From NCBI GenBank assembly GCA_040901795.1, contig JBBDYH010000066.1, forward strand, positions 1 through 29,069: a stretch of DNA of 29,069 nucleotides, in the 5' to 3' direction. Below the pieces are notes generated by a model. The model worked only from the letters and a program-made list of their open reading frames with translations, had not been told where the DNA came from and searched no databases. Origin of the DNA: JBBDYH01 sp040901795 (GTDB lineage: Bacteria > Planctomycetota > Planctomycetia > Pirellulales > JALHPA01). This document shows, one piece after another, positions 15,388-25,941 of the stretch. Both the position numbers and the translations under genes were made by a program. Every line of letters begins with the position of its first letter. Positions within the stretch are counted from its first letter, which is position 1.

Positions 15388-17586
15388 ATGCCCCGATTTA
15401 GCTGTTACATCGGCGTGAGCCTTGTTGCTGCTCTTTGCATTGCCCTCCCAAGCCTGGGACAAACGAATGCGCCAAATCCCGACGAGCCGCCCACCACGCG
15501 GCTGGTAATCCATCCGGCCGAACCGCCGGCGATCGCTATGCAACACCGGCTGCTGCCGCGGTATCTCGACCTGAAGCCGGGCAATGCGGCGGTGCAATAC
15601 CTTAAAGCTCTGCCCGAGGGGGGAGACGCCGAACTTAAAAAACACGACGAGAGAATCGGTGAGCTGCTTGACCAACCGAAGGGTGAGTTCCAGGTTGAGG
15701 AAGCGCGGAAAATCGTCAAGGAAATCGGTACGAGCACGTTCGAATTTCTGCGGCTGGCGTCGCTTCGCACAGACTGCGATTGGGACCTGCCGATTGGCGA
15801 GCACGAGCTGTACTCGATTCTTTTGCCCGAACTGTCGTCGCTGCGACAATTCTCGCGTTATCTCGCCTTGCGAGCTCGAGTGCAGATCGCCGACGGAAGG
15901 ATTGAACAGGCCATCGAAACACTGCGCGTGGGCTATGCGCTGGCGCGTAACGCGGCCAAGGGGCCCACACTAGTCAATGCGCTGGTCAGCGTGGCGATCG
16001 CGCGCAACATCAATCAGGTGCTGCTCGAGCTGATCGAGGCGCCCGGCGCGCCGAATCTCTATTGGAGCATCGCCGCCCTCCCGGACCCTTTTATCGACAC
16101 GCGTCCGGCAATGGATTTCGAGGGCGATGGCATCTATCTGATGTTTCCCCAGCTCAAGGACGTCGCCACGACGCATCTGACCGACGAGCAATGGAGCTTG
16201 CGGCTAGCCGAGTTTAGCCAATCGCTAAGCAAATTTGGATCACTGTTGGGCACCGACGCCGAAGCCAAACGATGGCAAGAGAAGCTTGCCTTGGGCGTCA
16301 AGATTGCCGCAGTTGCGGCGGTCTACTACCCCCAGGCCAAGACCGATTTGCAAAAGTACGGCTGGTCAAAAACGCAACTCGACTCAATGGCGGTGGCGCA
16401 GGTGATCCTCCTGCACATAGGCCAAACCAATGAGGTGTTCCGCGATTCGATGTTCAAATGGTTTCATGTCCCTTATTGGCAGTCTCAGGACGGGAGCCTA
16501 CTGGCCCAACGGCAGTTCGCCGATACCGTAAAAAGTCGCGAGATCTTGCCCTTTTCGTCGTTGCTGTTGCCGGCTGTTAATGCGGCCCGGTTCGCGGTGG
16601 TGCGGCTCGACCGCCAGTTTGCTGCCATTCGAACTTTGGAAGCTGTGCGGTTCCACGCCGCAATGCACGATGGCAAGCTGCCCCAGAAGCTCGAAGACAT
16701 TGGCGAGATACCCATACCGGTCGACCCGGTCACGGGCAAGATGTTCGATTACAAGCTCGAAAGGGGGACGGCAACGCTGGAAGGCAAGGCGCCGGCCGGC
16801 CGCACGTCGGAGACTGGGGCGTTTCGCTACGTCATTAGCGTCGCTGAGAAAGGGACCGATGACAAGCCGCGCGACGAGCGGCCGGCAGAACAAAAACGTG
16901 ACAGCGCACAGGAAGACCACAAGCGCGCCACGCCGGCTCAAACCGCGGCGTCCGAAGTGGCCAAAAGACTACTCGACCTCTTCACCACTCGCCGGGCGAA
17001 GTCGATTAACAATCTCAAGCAGCTTGCCCTGTCGATGCACAATTACCTTGATGTCTATAAGCACTTTCCGCCCGCCGCGACCGCGGACAAAGCCGGCAAG
17101 CCGCTGTTGAGCTGGCGGGTCCATGTCCTGCCGTACGTGGAAGAAGGAGAGCTCTACCGACAGTTCAAGCTCGACGAACCGTGGGACAGCGAGCACAACA
17201 AGCAGCTCATTGAAAAAATGCCGGACATCTTTCGCGTGCCGATATTGCCGCCGCTGCCAAAGTACACCACGACGTATTTGGTTCCGGTTGGCGAGGAGAC
17301 GCTTTTTTATGACGACAAGGGAACACCCATCAAAGAGGTTCGCGATGGAGTCTCAAAGACGATTCTCATCGTCGAGGCCGACGCCGATCAGGCGGTCATC
17401 TGGAGCAAGCCTGGCGACTGGCAGTTTGATCCAAAGGCGCCAGCCCGCGGATTGGGTAAATTGCGCGGCCCTACGTTTTTGGCCGCATTTGCCGACGGCA
17501 GCATAGGGCAACTCGACCCTGAGCGCGACAAGGAACGCCTACTGCGTTTCCTGATGCGTGCCGATGGCCTGCCCGTTTCAAGATAG
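15388..17586 (+). CDS. Large exported protein with C-terminal DUF1559-like domain
   Basis: The protein has 732 residues. A signal peptide (CYIGVSLVAALCIALPSLGQ, about 5-24) is followed by a long helical region of about 480 residues that I do not recognise. Near residue 540 begins a segment like the DUF1559 family of planctomycetes: INNLKQLALSMHNYLDVYKH, FPPA, LLSWRVHVLPYVEEGELYRQ and, near the end, FLAAFADGSIGQL. Typical DUF1559 proteins begin with a type IV pilin-like methylation motif directly before the NNLKQ segment. Here that is replaced by a secreted N-terminal domain, so the domain is used in another architecture. The gene follows the sigma and membrane-protein genes on the same strand and may belong to their operon or regulon. 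Function is unknown. Confidence 0.75.
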   Translation: MPRFSCYIGVSLVAALCIALPSLGQTNAPNPDEPPTTRLVIHPAEPPAIAMQHRLLPRYLDLKPGNAAVQYLKALPEGGDAELKKHDERIGELLDQPKGEFQVEEARKIVKEIGTSTFEFLRLASLRTDCDWDLPIGEHELYSILLPELSSLRQFSRYLALRARVQIADGRIEQAIETLRVGYALARNAAKGPTLVNALVSVAIARNINQVLLELIEAPGAPNLYWSIAALPDPFIDTRPAMDFEGDGIYLMFPQLKDVATTHLTDEQWSLRLAEFSQSLSKFGSLLGTDAEAKRWQEKLALGVKIAAVAAVYYPQAKTDLQKYGWSKTQLDSMAVAQVILLHIGQTNEVFRDSMFKWFHVPYWQSQDGSLLAQRQFADTVKSREILPFSSLLLPAVNAARFAVVRLDRQFAAIRTLEAVRFHAAMHDGKLPQKLEDIGEIPIPVDPVTGKMFDYKLERGTATLEGKAPAGRTSETGAFRYVISVAEKGTDDKPRDERPAEQKRDSAQEDHKRATPAQTAASEVAKRLLDLFTTRRAKSINNLKQLALSMHNYLDVYKHFPPAATADKAGKPLLSWRVHVLPYVEEGELYRQFKLDEPWDSEHNKQLIEKMPDIFRVPILPPLPKYTTTYLVPVGEETLFYDDKGTPIKEVRDGVSKTILIVEADADQAVIWSKPGDWQFDPKAPARGLGKLRGPTFLAAFADGSIGQLDPERDKERLLRFLMRADGLPVSR

Positions 17587-17830
17587 CCGTCTCGCTCCGC
17601 GGGACGAAGCATTAGCGACCCGCAAGATAGTGGTTCCCGGGTTGCCGCACACGGCGCGTGCCGGCTGATTCTGGCCGCTCAGGCGACTCGTTTTGTTGTC
17701 GCCCCGACGGCCGCACTGGCTCCAAGGCAAAAAGTCTTGCCGGCGTTGTACGGAATTGACCGTTACCCCCCACTAATAAAGATGGGAAGCCTTCCGTCCC
17801 CGCGAGAATCGCCTTAACCGGAGCCCGACC
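17587..17830. other. Intergenic gap before the FecR-like membrane protein
   Basis: No gene or clear repeat is seen in these 244 bases. CCGGAG at 17818-17823 is the ribosome site of the next gene, seven bases before its ATG. Confidence 0.5.
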
Positions 17831-20161
17831 ATGCGTTTGACGTTACGGAACATGCTGGCCTCGATGGACGAGATCCTCGAACCTGCGCAGCAGGACGAGA
17901 TCAAGCAGAAGATCGAGGAGAGCGAGTTCGCCACGAGCATCATGCACCGCGTCCGCGACGTGACGCGGCGGATTCGGTTGGGCGCGCCTAAGCTGACCGG
18001 CAAGGGGATGGGGCTCGATCCGAACACCGTGTCCATGTATCTGGACAACACGCTCTCGGCCGAGCGCGTGCCGGATTTCGAGAAGGTCTGCTTGGAGTCC
18101 GACGTGCACCTCGCCGAAGTGGCTGCCTGCCATCAGGTTTTGGCGCTGGTGTTGGGTGAGCCGGCCGAAGTCGATGCCGGGCTGCGACAAAAGCTCTACG
18201 ACATCGGCCAGTCCGCCGCTGCCCAAACCGAAGCCTTAAACCAGACCGAAGCCTTAAAGCCTCCGCCCCCGCTGCCGGCCGGCGCCGCTCAGCCCAGACG
18301 CCGCGAGCGGCCACGCGTACCGGACTATTTGCGCGGAGAGCGGCGGTCGCGATGGTGGGCGGTGGCGGCCACGGTCGTGTTAGCCGTGTTGCTTGCCGCT
18401 GCGGTCATCCGCGCCATCGGTCCCTACGATCGCACCAACCGCGCACTGGCCTGGCTCCCCATTTGGGAAGACGATGCGCAAGTGGCGACGAATGACCGTG
18501 ACGAAGGCGCCGCGGCTCCGAAGCGCCAAGCGAATGGCGCTGCCGACGAACAATCCAACGCTGCTCCGAGCACAGACAATGGCCAGCCGGCACCACAGAA
18601 CGGTGGCGCTGCCGACGCGGACGGCCCCGCTGCCAAGGCGAAGGCCGCTGCTCTCCAGAACCCGCTTGAGCAAAACGGCAAGGCGATCCCGCTTGATGGG
18701 CCGCAGGTTCCGGCCGACACCGATGCGCAAGCGCCAATTCCTCCTGAGCCGGCCGGCGACAGTGGAACAAAGAATACAAAGGTCATAACTATTCCGTCGT
18801 TGGACCTCGGCGCGGATGCTGCGGTCGATCCGCCAGCGCCAACGCGTGATGCGGCCGCGCCGTCAGAAGACCCGGCAGCCGGCGACGATCCGGCCGCGCG
18901 CAACGGCCCCGAACCGCTCGGCCGCTTTCTACAGGATCGGAACGTGTTGCTGCGGTTCAGCCGCCGTAGCGAGTGGCAGCGAGTCGCTCAGGGAGCGACG
19001 CTGAATGCCGGCGAACGGTTGCTCGTCTTGCCCACCTATCGGCCAAGCATCTCGCTGACGGGCGGGCTCACCATGCAAGTGCTCGGCGAAACGCTGGTGG
19101 AATTGCTCGGGACCGACGCCGGCGGCGTACCGAGGTTGCAGATGCCTTACGGACGAGCGGTACTCATGACTGCCGGTAAGCCCAATGTCTCGATCCAGCT
19201 CGTGCTTGGCGGCCAGGAAGGCACGGCGACGTTTCTCGATGCCGAATCGACCTTGGCCGTAGAAGTGCGGCGATTCCTGCCGGCGGGCGCCAACCCGGAA
19301 ACGGAACAAGCCTATGTCGCCATCGACCTGTACGCCGACGGCGGCGACATCGAATGGAAGCAGAGCGCGAACCCAGTGGCCAGACGGATCACTGCGCCTG
19401 GTCGGCTCGGGCTTGGTACGCCGTATCCGTATGCGACGGACCAGAAGGAAGAGCTGCCAGCGTGGATCAGCGCTGAGAAGGTTGCCGGAGTCCACGAGAT
19501 CGCGTCGGAGGACATGAATCAAGAGTTAACCGAGGAGAACGAGAAGCCGGTGGCGCTTGTGCTGCGCGAGTTTGCGGAACATCGGAAGTGGGAGCGAAAG
19601 CATTTGGGTGCGCGGAGCCTGGCCTTGGTCGGCGAGTTTGACGCATTTCTCCCCGCCTTTAACGATTCCGACCAGCGTTCGGTCTGGACACAGCAGATCG
19701 AGAGCTTGCAGGCGGCGCTGGCGCGCGGTCCCGAAACCGCCGCCAAGGTGCGCGAGACGTTCCAGCAGCAGCGCGGGCGTGAGGACGGCTGGAAGCTCTA
19801 CCGGATTCTGGGCGGCTACTCGAAGTCCGATGTGCAAGCCGGGGCCGCCGAACAGTTGGTCGGTTATCTGGGCCACAATAGTCAGGAGTTTCGCGTGTTG
19901 GCAATCCATGCGCTCCGCTCGATTCCCGGAGTGCCGCAGAACTACAGCAGCTATCTGCCGTTTGGGTCACTGCGCGATCGGCAGATTCAGGTGCGTAATT
20001 GGCGCGGTTACCTCGAAGGCGACAAGAGTCCTCTTTCGCCAGAAGGAGCGCTGGACCAACCGGGCCCAACGCCGAAGCAACCGTGGCGGGCGCCCACTGA
20101 GGCAGATGACGCCGGCGAGGAATCTGCGTCGATACCGAGAAGCGTACCGATTCTGCGTTAG
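17831..20161 (+). CDS. Membrane protein with cytoplasmic N-terminal domain and FecR-like C-terminal region
   Basis: The product has 776 residues, with the start supported by CCGGAG upstream. Residues 1-130 are cytoplasmic and contain GLDPNTVSMYLDNTLSAERV and PDFEKVCLESDVHLAEVAAC, resembling the N-terminus of anti-sigma-type proteins that bind a partner. A short in-frame duplication (TEALNQTEALK) and a basic segment lead to one transmembrane helix (about 176-194). A Pro/Ala/Asp/Asn-rich linker of about 130 residues follows. Near 365-530 a beta-rich region (GRFLQDRNVLLRFSRRSEWQ, GERLLVLPTYRPSISLTGG, QMPYGRAVLMTAG) resembles FecR/SH3-like sensor domains. The last 200 residues are helical. FecR proteins transmit outside signals to sigma factors. 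No second sigma gene is adjacent, so a link to the upstream ECF factor is only possible. The function is unproven. Confidence 0.65.
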   Translation: MRLTLRNMLASMDEILEPAQQDEIKQKIEESEFATSIMHRVRDVTRRIRLGAPKLTGKGMGLDPNTVSMYLDNTLSAERVPDFEKVCLESDVHLAEVAACHQVLALVLGEPAEVDAGLRQKLYDIGQSAAAQTEALNQTEALKPPPPLPAGAAQPRRRERPRVPDYLRGERRSRWWAVAATVVLAVLLAAAVIRAIGPYDRTNRALAWLPIWEDDAQVATNDRDEGAAAPKRQANGAADEQSNAAPSTDNGQPAPQNGGAADADGPAAKAKAAALQNPLEQNGKAIPLDGPQVPADTDAQAPIPPEPAGDSGTKNTKVITIPSLDLGADAAVDPPAPTRDAAAPSEDPAAGDDPAARNGPEPLGRFLQDRNVLLRFSRRSEWQRVAQGATLNAGERLLVLPTYRPSISLTGGLTMQVLGETLVELLGTDAGGVPRLQMPYGRAVLMTAGKPNVSIQLVLGGQEGTATFLDAESTLAVEVRRFLPAGANPETEQAYVAIDLYADGGDIEWKQSANPVARRITAPGRLGLGTPYPYATDQKEELPAWISAEKVAGVHEIASEDMNQELTEENEKPVALVLREFAEHRKWERKHLGARSLALVGEFDAFLPAFNDSDQRSVWTQQIESLQAALARGPETAAKVRETFQQQRGREDGWKLYRILGGYSKSDVQAGAAEQLVGYLGHNSQEFRVLAIHALRSIPGVPQNYSSYLPFGSLRDRQIQVRNWRGYLEGDKSPLSPEGALDQPGPTPKQPWRAPTEADDAGEESASIPRSVPILR

Positions 20162-20166
20162 CGCCC

Positions 20167-20218
20167 GTTGGAGTTCAAGCTTTAGCTTGCCCGCACAGCC
20201 TAAAGGCTGAACTCCAAC
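20167..20218. repeat. Inverted repeat of the TTGGAGTTCAAGC family, copy 2
   Basis: The left arm starts GTTGGAGTTCAAGCTTTAGC at 20167; the right arm ends GGCTGAACTCCAAC at 20218. Both arms are identical to copy 1 at 8593-8654 but the loop is shorter. It begins 5 bases after the stop of the FecR-like gene and lies in the 71-base space between convergent genes. Confidence 0.82.
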
Positions 20219-20232
20219 CGCTGAACTCTGCT

Positions 20233-21261
20233 TCAATCCACCGGCAGCCGCGCGAGCACCGGCGCTTCCGCAAACCGCGCTTTGATCTCCAAAAACAGGC
20301 TCTCGCAGGCCAGAAACGCATCGACGATGTCCGGGTCGAAGTGGCTGCCGGAGCCTTCCAGGATGATCTTCCGCGCTGCGGTATGGTCGCAGGCGTCGTC
20401 GTACACGCGCTTCGAGGTCAGCGCGTCGTAGACATCGGCCAAGGCGACGATCCGGGCGGCCAGCGGGATCTCGTCGCGGGCCAGTCCAGCCGGGTAACCG
20501 CTGCCGTCGTACTTTTCATGATGCGCGGCGGCGATGTCGCGCGCCATCCGCAGGTAGCGTGCGTTGGGATAATGCTCCAGGGCCGCGTCGAGCGTGGACG
20601 CACCGTGCATCGAATGCGTCTTGATGATTTCGAACTCCTCCGGATTCAGCCGGCCGCGCTTCAAGAGCACGCCGTCCGGAATTGCCACCTTGCCGATGTC
20701 GTGCAAGGGGCTGGTGAGGTAGATCAACCGCACAAATTCGGCGTTCACCTGGTCGCGAAACTTCGGCTGCATGGTCAGATGATGCGCCAGCGCCCGTGAA
20801 AAATTCCGGACGCGTTCCAAATGAGCGCCGGTCTCCGGGTCGCGTGATTCGGCCAGCTTGGCCATCGCGAAGATCGTTAGGTCGCGCGATTCCAAGCCGA
20901 TGATGCGCTCGCCGGCGCGCACGCGCGCTACGAGCTCCAGCGGCCGGAACGGCTTGGTGATGAAATCGTCGGCGCCGGCGGTCAGGCCTTCGACCGTGTC
21001 GGCGGTATTGCTGCGCTGCGTGAGCAGGATGGTGTAGATGTAGCGCGAGAAGCCGAACTCACGAATGTTGCGGCACAGCTCGATGCCGCTCATCACCGGC
21101 ATGATCCAGTCCGTGATCACGATCTGGCAATCGCGCTCGTGGAGCACTTCCATCGCCTGCAGGCCGTCGCGCGCCGTGATCACCTGATAACCATGCGAAG
21201 TGAGCGTGTAGTTCAACAGCTCCAGCGCAATCGCGTTGTCGTCAACGATTAGGACTTCCAT
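20233..21261 (-). CDS. Response regulator with HD-GYP output domain (c-di-GMP phosphodiesterase)
   Basis: The product has 342 residues. The receiver domain (1-115) has the acidic pair D7-D8, phosphoacceptor D51 (VITDWIMPVMSG) and K103 (ITKPFRP). The HD-GYP domain (about 130-330) keeps ETGAHLERV (143-151), the HD pair H187-D188 (LHDIGKVAIPDGVLLKRGRL), H216, the H247-H248 pair, DGSGYP (252-257) and D276 (ADVYDALTSKRVY). All expected metal-binding residues are present, so it should hydrolyse c-di-GMP when activated by phosphorylation. It lies 44 bases downstream of the hybrid kinase on the same strand and is its likely partner. There is no Shine-Dalgarno sequence before the ATG; the spacer is A/T-rich. 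Convergent with the FecR-like gene. Confidence 0.93.
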   Translation of the reverse strand: MEVLIVDDNAIALELLNYTLTSHGYQVITARDGLQAMEVLHERDCQIVITDWIMPVMSGIELCRNIREFGFSRYIYTILLTQRSNTADTVEGLTAGADDFITKPFRPLELVARVRAGERIIGLESRDLTIFAMAKLAESRDPETGAHLERVRNFSRALAHHLTMQPKFRDQVNAEFVRLIYLTSPLHDIGKVAIPDGVLLKRGRLNPEEFEIIKTHSMHGASTLDAALEHYPNARYLRMARDIAAAHHEKYDGSGYPAGLARDEIPLAARIVALADVYDALTSKRVYDDACDHTAARKIILEGSGSHFDPDIVDAFLACESLFLEIKARFAEAPVLARLPVD

Positions 21262-21305
21262 AACTATTTATGACGCATGGTAAATGTTGCTATTGAACCT
21301 GTCTG

Positions 21306-23435
<2,130 letters not shown>

Positions 23436-23508
23436 AGCCGGGCCCGGGTGGAATAGGACTGAGAAAGCGTAGGTCGGCCGAAGCGGTCGAGAGGCGCCAT
23501 CGAGATTT

Positions 23509-23527
23509 GCCTGGCATTCTGCCAGGC
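23509..23527. other. Short hairpin upstream of the hybrid kinase gene
   Basis: GCCTGGCA and TGCCAGGC flank a three-base loop, giving an 8-bp perfect stem 74 bases before the kinase start. It could be an operator or an RNA structure; nothing links it to a known regulator. Confidence 0.35.
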
Positions 23528-23599
23528 CGCCGCACATTAAGAAGCGCTCACCGTAGCGATTGTGCCGGAGATAGCGGAGGGTGGCACTGACCCGCAGCC

Positions 23600-23679
23600 C
23601 GTAGGGTGGGCGGAAGCCGCCGCGGCTGAGGCCCACGCGGATACAGCGCGTGGGCCTCGCGGACTCGGCCCACCCTACG
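23600..23679. repeat. Nested inverted-repeat element (GTAGGGTGGG family), copy 2
   Basis: The outer arms CGTAGGGTGGGC (23600-23611) and their complement (23668-23679) are perfect. An inner perfect 12-bp stem is formed by GAGGCCCACGCG (23628-23639) and CGCGTGGGCCTC (23647-23658), with a seven-base loop. It shares the outer GTAGGGTGGG end and the nested design with the element at 6495-6651; the inner sequences differ. Confidence 0.75.
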
Positions 23680-23763
23680 CCCCGAAGAGGGCGGCACCCG
23701 AAGAGGGCGCCCACCTACGCGGACGCCGCCGAGCCGGATCCCGGCGGCGTCCGATGGCGACTA

Positions 23764-24933
23764 TTAACGAACGAGCGACGCCGGCGAATAGACGTACCAG
23801 CTCGTCGTCTCGCTACCCTCGTTCTTCACACCGTGACGCGTCACGACGTTGGCCGGTTGGATGATCACGCGCTTGCTGCTCATGCTGCCGGTCAGCTTGA
23901 CCTCCAAGATCCGCACACCGACCCATTGGACGATCGTGTAGGTGGCGTTGTTGCCGTTGCCGGAGACCGACTCGAAGATCGGGATGATCCGGGTCTTGCC
24001 TTTAATCGAGGCCAACTCATCCTTCACGCCGGCGCTGATGCCTGTGTCGCCGTTCAAACCCAACTTGCCGTTGGCATCGAACTCCAGCGGTTTGCCCAGG
24101 TCGATCATGTCCTGCCGGCTGACGCCGTCGACGATCTGCCGGGCCAGGTCGGCGGTGCTATTGTTGCTGCCGCCCACATCGACGGTGCCGCGGTTGCCCG
24201 GCGAGCCGGTCCCCTGCGGGTAGAGGTTGACCTCCTTGATACCGTCGCCGCCGGCGACCACTTGTTCGCCGCTGGCGTCCCATTGCCAGTTGTCGGTGCC
24301 GACGCCGTTATTGATCAGGTTGTCCCAAGTCTGCTTGTCCAGGGCGAACGGCATGATCTCGAGCGTGTCGCCTTCGGGCGGCGTCTTGAAGCCACCGAAG
24401 TTATTCCCGAGCGCAGCCGTGGCGACTGCCTCGGTCGCGACGCTGTCGAGGCCGAGCGCCCGGCCGAAGAACAAGGGCACTTCGCCATTTTGCAGCGAAG
24501 TGCGGCGAACGCGGACCTGTACGGCGTTGAACTTGGTGGGATCGCTCGTATCCAGCGGGTCGTCGTAATCGGCGGCGTTGGACCGATATCCGATGATCAC
24601 GTCGCCCGACTGCGAATTGGCGGTATTCGGATCTACGGCCGGTACCGACTGGCAGACCTTGTTCAGTCCCGCGTACTCGACGGCTCGATTGCGCGCGGCG
24701 GTGACATTGTCGGTCATGTCAACGGTTCCACTCAGCCAGTCGTCGTCCATCAAGTCCCAGGCCGCGGCCATCGCCGCGGCATCGGCTGATTTCTGCAGCT
24801 CGACGCGGGCGTTTTGGATGTAGCCAATATCCACGCCCATGGCTACGAAGGCGATCATGACGATCATCAGAAAAGCCGTCAGCACGAGCACATTGCCGTG
24901 GCGGCGAGGTTTGTTCCGGAATCGAGGGCTCAT
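23764..24933 (-). CDS. TadG-like (Flp pilus-assembly TadE/G-like) protein
   Basis: The start at ATG 24933 gives 389 residues; a GTG four codons upstream is also possible and no strong ribosome site is present. After a basic N-terminus (MSPRFRNKPRRHGN) comes one hydrophobic helix (about 14-35) ending GVDIGY, then QNARVELQKSADAAAMAAAW. This is the characteristic N-terminus of TadE/TadG-like proteins, which sit in the membrane near Tad/Flp pilus or secretion machinery. The remaining 330 residues are extracytoplasmic and beta-rich, with FNAVQVRVRR and VPLFFGRALGLDSVATEAVA typical of this family. An exported protein is encoded just upstream. No TadA ATPase, TadB/C or pilin gene is present here, so it is an orphan copy or belongs to a dispersed system. 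Confidence 0.85.
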   Translation of the reverse strand: MSPRFRNKPRRHGNVLVLTAFLMIVMIAFVAMGVDIGYIQNARVELQKSADAAAMAAAWDLMDDDWLSGTVDMTDNVTAARNRAVEYAGLNKVCQSVPAVDPNTANSQSGDVIIGYRSNAADYDDPLDTSDPTKFNAVQVRVRRTSLQNGEVPLFFGRALGLDSVATEAVATAALGNNFGGFKTPPEGDTLEIMPFALDKQTWDNLINNGVGTDNWQWDASGEQVVAGGDGIKEVNLYPQGTGSPGNRGTVDVGGSNNSTADLARQIVDGVSRQDMIDLGKPLEFDANGKLGLNGDTGISAGVKDELASIKGKTRIIPIFESVSGNGNNATYTIVQWVGVRILEVKLTGSMSSKRVIIQPANVVTRHGVKNEGSETTSWYVYSPASLVR

Positions 24934-24998
24934 TGCGTATCTCACTGGGATGGTTATGGGAGCCGGCTTGTGGTCAAGCCGGGATCGAAATTACAGAC

Positions 24999-25026
24999 GC
25001 GGCGCCGCTACGATTTGCGACGCCGC
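24999..25026 (-). terminator. Possible hairpin after the exported-protein gene
   Basis: GCGGCG and CGCCGC, 16 bases apart, can pair 11 bases beyond the stop of the gene ending at 25037. A second small stem (CCGGCTT/AAGCCGG, 24963-24982) lies further on. Neither has a U tract, so read-through into the TadG-like gene is likely. Confidence 0.25.
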
Positions 25027-25036
25027 GCAGAAAGCC

Positions 25037-25699
25037 TTATTGCTGGTGAACGACGCGGGGCGTCGTATCTTCACTTATTAGGTTGCCAGACCCGTCGTAG
25101 TAGCGCACCTTCTTCAGCTTCAGGGACTGTACCCGTTGCGAGCCGAAGCCGATGCCCGAGTGGCTCGCCGTAAGGTCCGGGCTGTAGAGGTTCAGGTTCG
25201 AGAGGCTGGTGTTCAGCGAGAGCTTGATATTGCCGCCGCTGCCGAACGCGCCCCACGAAGTGCTGTTGCCGTTGACCACTCGAAACGTCAACAGTCCGTC
25301 GTTGAGGACCATGCGGCTGGTCCAGGTGACGACTTCACCAGTGTTTTGCAGAGTTGTATTGTCATAGTCACGGACGGTCAGCCACGATTCGCCGTTCCAG
25401 GCCTGTAGCTGCAGACCGCCGGCGGTATAACCAGGCAATGTTCCGTGGTTGAGCTCCAGCGCCGCGTAGACGCCGTCGAAGTGGTTCAACGGCGAAATCG
25501 AACACGTTACCTGGGGCGCCGCGTTGCCGGGGGAAGGCTCGTTGAGCACCAACTCCCAGTCCTCTTCAACCTTCTTCACCGACGAGCCGCTTTGGGCCTT
25601 GAGGGCCACCGGCAGCAACAAAATACCTAGCATCACGCCGAAAACGACCGCCGATTGCAGACCCCAAAAGCGCGCAAAGCGAACCGATGTATTCCACAT
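25037..25699 (-). CDS. Exported beta-rich protein upstream of TadG-like gene, unknown function
   Basis: ATG 25699 follows GGGGGA at five bases and gives 220 residues, starting with a signal or anchor sequence (LQSAVVFGVMLGILLLPVAL, about 14-33, then KAQSGSS). The mature part begins VKKVEEDWELVLNEPSPGNA, APQVTCSISP and has a repeated beta-strand pattern, with GGLQLQAWNGESWLTV and LTFRVVNGNSTSWGAFGSGG. I recall similar proteins (EEDWE...APQVTC) next to TadE/G-like genes in planctomycetes, always without a known function. The beta-sandwich look suggests a carbohydrate- or surface-binding protein, but that is inference. It is probably co-transcribed with the TadG-like gene 103 bases downstream. 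Confidence 0.75.
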   Translation of the reverse strand: MWNTSVRFARFWGLQSAVVFGVMLGILLLPVALKAQSGSSVKKVEEDWELVLNEPSPGNAAPQVTCSISPLNHFDGVYAALELNHGTLPGYTAGGLQLQAWNGESWLTVRDYDNTTLQNTGEVVTWTSRMVLNDGLLTFRVVNGNSTSWGAFGSGGNIKLSLNTSLSNLNLYSPDLTASHSGIGFGSQRVQSLKLKKVRYYDGSGNLISEDTTPRVVHQQ

Positions 25700-25704
25700 A
25701 GGAA

Positions 25705-25710
25705 TCCCCC
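25705..25710 (-). promoter_or_regulatory. Ribosome binding site GGGGGA for the exported beta-rich protein
   Basis: GGGGGA on the minus strand lies five bases before the ATG at 25699 and rules out the longer frame from 25801, which lacks a signal-like N-terminus. Confidence 0.6.
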
Positions 25711-25941
25711 TTCGAGCCCGCAGCCGCTTACGGCAGCCACCAAGCCCTAAAAAACGGACACGAACGATCCAGGTCGAATGACCAACTACTTGGAGAGGCA
25801 CAGGAAGGCCTTTTCAACCTTCCAATAGGAAACATGGAGTAGGTTCCGCCGCTAGTCAAACGGTGGGGTGAAGAATTCTGCTCGGTGTCGCGTAACTTCA
25901 AACGCTTGACGAGGTAACGTCCATGCGTCAGGGCATAGAAC

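Larger units (their letters stand above)
23436..23763. other. Intergenic region between the TadG-like gene and the hybrid kinase
   Basis: These 328 bases hold the short hairpin at 23509-23527 and the nested repeat at 23600-23679, and must contain the kinase promoter unless transcription reads through from the TadG-like gene. No clear promoter boxes were found. Confidence 0.5.

Noticed and set aside
17756..17784. TTGACC followed by TAATAA before the FecR-like gene
   Set aside because: The spacing is too short for a sigma-70 type promoter, and with correct spacing no -10 match is present.
23650..24789. 379-residue open frame on the plus strand opposite the TadG-like gene
   Set aside because: The opposite strand has a clear TadG-type N-terminus; this frame shows no family motif and starts inside an intergenic repeat.
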